From: Sphingobacteriales bacterium
GTDB lineage: Bacteria > Bacteroidota > Bacteroidia > Chitinophagales > UBA2359
Length of the DNA: 64,000 bases
NCBI GenBank assembly: GCA_016718845.1
Contig: JADKCK010000014.1
Span: 96,670-160,669, forward strand
Direction: 5' to 3'
Below, in pieces: positions 60,836 to 64,000 of the stretch. The position numbers and the translations under genes were made by a program. Position 1 is the stretch's first letter; every line of letters starts with the position of its first letter. The notes under the pieces are model-generated. The model worked only from the letters and a program-made list of their open reading frames with translations, had not been told where the DNA came from and made no database searches.

Positions 60836-62962
60836 ATGGCTAATAATAATCAACTAAGTGGCAATATCCCCAACTTTACCAACCTACCTAATTTAGCCAA
60901 CCTAGTTGTATGCCCAGGCAACAACCTAGGTGGTTTTATTCCCAATTTTGCAAACTGCCCTTTTTTAAATGTCAATGCAATGGATTTTTCTTGTGTCCGC
61001 TCTGTTCATCTAATAGGCACTGCTTATTACGACATAAACAACAACTGCCAACAAGATACCGACGAACCATCTATCCCAAATGCTTTAATACAAGTAAACG
61101 GTGGCGAACACTATGCTTATACCAACAACAATGGCAACTATCATATAGGCGCAGATGTTGGCACGTATACATTAAGCGTACAAGCACCTAATGCACTTTG
61201 GGATACCTCTATGGTTTGCACCAACACATTTAGCATAACCACCGAAAATTATGGCGATACGCTATACCAAAACTTTGCTTTACAAGCCAATATTTTATGC
61301 AGTTTATTGAGTGTAGATATTGGCACCGCTGAATTACGCCCTTGTTTTAGCAGCATCTACAACGTACAGTATTGCAACCAAGGTACTTTGCCCCAAGATG
61401 CCGCTTATATAGACATTACCCTGCCCGATGCCTTAACTTTGCAAACCGCCGACCTGCCATACACACAACCCCAAGCAGGCGTGTACCGTTTCGAGGTGGG
61501 TGATTTAGCCATAGGGCAATGCCATAGCTTTACTTTTACCGTATTGGTAGATTGCGGTGCAACATTAGGTACAACCGCTTGTGTTTTGGCAAATATCAAT
61601 CCAATACCCGATTGTTGGAGCAGTTTGGTAGATGGCTATCAGTTGGCAGTTAGTGGCGATTGCAATGGCAACGAAGTGCTTTTTACCATCGAGAATTTGA
61701 ACGGAGATATGCCAGATAGTACGCAATACCGCATCTACCAAGACGATATTTTGAGCGCCGTAGGCAACGTAAAACTACAAAGTATGGAGCAAAAAAACAT
61801 CAGCATTACAGGCAACGGCAGTTTGTATAGATTGGTAGTAAAAAACAATAGCACGAGCATTTATGCCTCCGACCCGCAAGCTTTGGTTGCCAATTGCGGG
61901 GGCAATTCGTTGTTTGGAGCGTTTTTATTGAACGTATCAGAGGGCGATGATAGCCCATTTTTTGAGCGAGATTGCCAAATAATTATTGGCTCTTACGACC
62001 CTAACGACAAACAAGCCGTGCCGCGAGGCATTGGCGAGCAACATATTGTGGCAAAGAACGAAGAAATAGAGTTTACTGTAAGATTTCAGAACACAGGTAC
62101 TGCCGATGCCATCAACATCTTTATCCTTGATACCTTAGACCTCCAAAACCTCGACTTCTCGACCTTGCGAATGGGCATAGTTAGCCACGAATATACCACC
62201 GAGTTAACAGGCAATGTGCTACGCATCAACTTCGACAACATTCACCTACCCGACAGCACCACCAACGAACCTGCAAGCCACGGCTTTGTGAAATACCATA
62301 TCCGCACCAAAAGCAACCTTAATGGCGGCGAAACCATTAACAACACCGCAAACATCTACTTCGATTACAACGCACCAATCACCACCAACACCACCCAACA
62401 CACCATTAACCAAGCACCCACTGCTATTGACGATAATACCGAAGTATTAAAAGACGAAGCTACCTTGCTTAACCTCATTATGAACGACCTAAACGACGAA
62501 GGAACCCCACAAATAAGCGGCTTTACCGCTCCCATACATGGCACATTATCTGCCCTCAACAACCAATTGTTGTACCTGCCCAACCCCAATTACCTAGGCA
62601 CCGATGTGTTTAGCTATTTTATCACCGATTATTTTGGCGAAACAGACACTGCTACCGTAGTTTTGCAAGTAGTTAATGCACTAATTGTTGGGGACATACC
62701 ACAACAAACATTTAGCCTTTACCCCAATCCAACACAAGGGCAGTTGTCGGTAGTAAATATTGGTGCCTTACATACCAATGCCAATGCTCAGTTTTTGTTG
62801 TTCGATGCAGTAGGCAGACAGGTGTTTAGCACCACCTTATCGGCTCAAAATAGTACTATTTTGCAGTTGGGGCAATTGCCAACCGCATTGTACAGCTACA
62901 AAATAGTCAATCAACAAAACGAAACCCTCCAAACGGGTAAGTTAACCGTAATGAATTATTAG
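60836..62962 (+). CDS. LRR protein, C-terminal part with T9SS type A sorting domain
   Basis: 708 residues in the same frame as the first part. It begins in a last LRR (NNNQLSGNIPNFTNLPN), then an SdrD-B-like domain (GTAYYDINNNCQQDTDEPS), DUF11-like beta domains, and the Bacteroidota block SYDPNDKQAVPRGIG ... VRFQNTGTADAINIFI ... ANIYFDYNAPI. Next is a cadherin-like tandem domain (LKDEATLLNLIMNDLNDEGTP, YLGTDVFSYFITD) and a type A sorting domain (FSLYPNPTQGQLSV, FDAVGRQVFS, GKLTVMNY). The whole is a surface or released adhesin-like T9SS cargo. It is unlikely to be made separately: there is no promoter or signal peptide at 60836. Confidence 0.82.
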   Translation: MANNNQLSGNIPNFTNLPNLANLVVCPGNNLGGFIPNFANCPFLNVNAMDFSCVRSVHLIGTAYYDINNNCQQDTDEPSIPNALIQVNGGEHYAYTNNNGNYHIGADVGTYTLSVQAPNALWDTSMVCTNTFSITTENYGDTLYQNFALQANILCSLLSVDIGTAELRPCFSSIYNVQYCNQGTLPQDAAYIDITLPDALTLQTADLPYTQPQAGVYRFEVGDLAIGQCHSFTFTVLVDCGATLGTTACVLANINPIPDCWSSLVDGYQLAVSGDCNGNEVLFTIENLNGDMPDSTQYRIYQDDILSAVGNVKLQSMEQKNISITGNGSLYRLVVKNNSTSIYASDPQALVANCGGNSLFGAFLLNVSEGDDSPFFERDCQIIIGSYDPNDKQAVPRGIGEQHIVAKNEEIEFTVRFQNTGTADAINIFILDTLDLQNLDFSTLRMGIVSHEYTTELTGNVLRINFDNIHLPDSTTNEPASHGFVKYHIRTKSNLNGGETINNTANIYFDYNAPITTNTTQHTINQAPTAIDDNTEVLKDEATLLNLIMNDLNDEGTPQISGFTAPIHGTLSALNNQLLYLPNPNYLGTDVFSYFITDYFGETDTATVVLQVVNALIVGDIPQQTFSLYPNPTQGQLSVVNIGALHTNANAQFLLFDAVGRQVFSTTLSAQNSTILQLGQLPTALYSYKIVNQQNETLQTGKLTVMNY

Positions 62963-62977
62963 GTGGTGATTAAACCC

Positions 62978-63071
62978 AAAAATCTGCAAAGTTTGGGTTA
63001 AATTTTGCAGATTTTTTGTTGGTACTATTAACCCAAAAACGCTGTTGAAGTAAAACCTCAACAGCATTTTT
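62978..63071. terminator. Two terminator hairpins between convergent genes
   Basis: First: AAAAATCTGCAAA (62978-62990) with 63004-63016, T-run after; it competes with an overlapping AACCCAAA/TTTGGGTT hairpin. Second: GCTGTTGA (63041-63048) with TCAACAGC (63058-63065), followed by a T-run. They end the LRR gene and, on the other strand, mqnA. Confidence 0.75.
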
Positions 63072-63095
63072 TGCTATACAACAGTAATTTAAAGC

Positions 63096-63854
63096 CTACA
63101 CGGGTATTGTTTTTAAGGCATCAACATATCCCAAAAACAAGTTCATGGCAGTTTGTTTTTCGGGTGTTAGGTCGTAGCTTATATAATCGGTTAGGTATTC
63201 TTTTATGTCAAAATGGGGTGGGTATATGTTTTTGTATTCATCTACCACCTCGTCGATGCTGTTTATACCTACGGCAAAAGCTTGGTTTAGTTGTTGTATC
63301 CAATAATCGGGCAGTGGTTTTAGGCTTACCCACACGGCAAACACAAAGGGCAAGTTGGTCATTTGTTGCCATGCTTGGCTTAGGTCGTATTGATAAGCAA
63401 AATGTTTTGCCCATTCAATGGTGCGGTCGCCTATAATAACGCCTGCTGTTGTACCCTCAATTTGGTTTTCGAAGCCCATAGCAGCGGGTAAAAAAGTTAC
63501 TTGTTTGTGCCAAAAGTGTTTGCAAAGCACCTGCACCAAAGCCACCGATGTGCGCGAGTGATAATCTAACAAAATGTGCGTTATTTGCTCCATAGGCACT
63601 TGGCTGTACAAGGCAACTGTTTTTACAGCCCCTACAGCACCAATGCAATAATTGCTTACTAGGTGGTAATTGGGCAACTCGGCTAAGGTAGCAACAGGCA
63701 CCAAAGCCAAATCTACCAGTCCATTTTTTAGTTTTTCTGCGGTTTTTGAGGGTATCTCTAACCACAAATCCATTTTCGATAACAAGCCGTTTTTTTCTAA
63801 ACCCTTTAAAAACGGTTTGGTATTTAGGTACGACACTGCCGAAACTCGTATCAT
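63096..63854 (-). CDS. mqnA: Chorismate dehydratase MqnA (futalosine pathway)
   Basis: A 252-residue periplasmic-binding-fold enzyme that removes water from chorismate to give 3-enolpyruvyl-benzoate, the first step of the futalosine route to menaquinone. The opening IRVSAVSYLNTKPF, LVDLALVPVATLAELPNY, YSQVPMEQITHILLDYHSRTSVAL and GVIIGDRTIEW are family hallmarks. Length is normal. Its presence says this organism makes menaquinone by the alternative pathway. No other mqn gene is in the window. Confidence 0.93.
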   Translation of the reverse strand: MIRVSAVSYLNTKPFLKGLEKNGLLSKMDLWLEIPSKTAEKLKNGLVDLALVPVATLAELPNYHLVSNYCIGAVGAVKTVALYSQVPMEQITHILLDYHSRTSVALVQVLCKHFWHKQVTFLPAAMGFENQIEGTTAGVIIGDRTIEWAKHFAYQYDLSQAWQQMTNLPFVFAVWVSLKPLPDYWIQQLNQAFAVGINSIDEVVDEYKNIYPPHFDIKEYLTDYISYDLTPEKQTAMNLFLGYVDALKTIPV

Positions 63855-64000
63855 GCAATAATTATTTTACTTAGGCTATACAACAAAAAAAACTAGTTAA
63901 TGTTTGTTTTGATTGGTACATTGAGCTTTATTTTTACTTTTTGTGCATAAATTGCAAAATTCATACACAACTGTTTTTAAATTAACTACGATTGGTTTAT

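Overview
The window looks like a chromosomal segment of a free-living, moderately AT-rich Bacteroidota bacterium (Chitinophagia/Saprospiria-like; genus not resolvable). The evidence is: type IX secretion system (T9SS) proteins and cargo with type A and type B C-terminal sorting domains; repeated Bacteroidota promoters of the form TTTG-N17-20-TAnnTTTG; a type II chorismate mutase fused to DAHP synthase; MqnA of the futalosine menaquinone route; and many secreted proteins built from PKD, Ig-like, LRR and Kazal modules. No tRNA, rRNA, CRISPR array or autonomous transposase was seen.

Layout. 0-1.1 kb: a VWA-domain gene broken by several frameshifts at the window edge. 1.2-7.4 kb (minus): a secreted acidic protein, DAHP synthase/chorismate mutase and a large sortilin-like beta-propeller protein, with a 99-bp minisatellite between them. 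7.5-14.6 kb: a small inverted-repeat mobile element, then PorP/SprF and an 1801-residue C25 peptidase with a type B sorting domain. 15.1-20.2 kb: clpB and a secreted protein with five Kazal inhibitor domains. 20.3-26.5 kb: an accessory island on the minus strand with an orphan antitoxin-like gene, a frameshifted RHS tip ending in a metalloprotease-like domain, lipoproteins, unknown genes and a stand-alone EF-Tu domain III-like protein. Three copies of a 77-bp hairpin repeat lie between these genes. 27.4-41.1 kb: GMC oxidoreductase, a secreted lectin-like protein, an RluA/small membrane protein/PstS-like operon, a thioredoxin-like lipoprotein, phosphoglucose/phosphomannose isomerase, a membrane protein plus P-loop NTPase pair, shikimate kinase, a lytic transglycosylase and two paralogous lipoproteins. 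41.2-42.5 kb: a ten-unit minisatellite. 42.6-46.5 kb: a three-gene set (J-domain/pseudokinase, VWA protein, divergent adenylosuccinate synthetase-like enzyme). 46.8-53.9 kb: secreted LVIVD-type protein, Rpn-family nuclease, fdx-iscX and pbpC. 54.1-56.9 kb: a SAM-I riboswitch controlling a cystathionine synthase-type gene and homoserine dehydrogenase. 56.9-63.9 kb: a short T9SS cargo protein, an unknown helical protein, a broken leucine-rich-repeat T9SS cargo gene and mqnA.

The best candidate for an undescribed system is the J-domain/pseudokinase + VWA + PurA-like set. The PurA homologue keeps the catalytic Asp and His but has lost the aspartate-binding TTGRxRR loop, so it probably does not make adenylosuccinate. 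A mobile element with a perfect 7-bp target duplication has inserted immediately after the stop codon of the first gene. Other notable structure: four copies of a CCCGC/GGGGGTG stem element, a duplicated 41-bp operator-like array, and a shared 9-bp-repeat leader that ends at the start codons of two unrelated genes.
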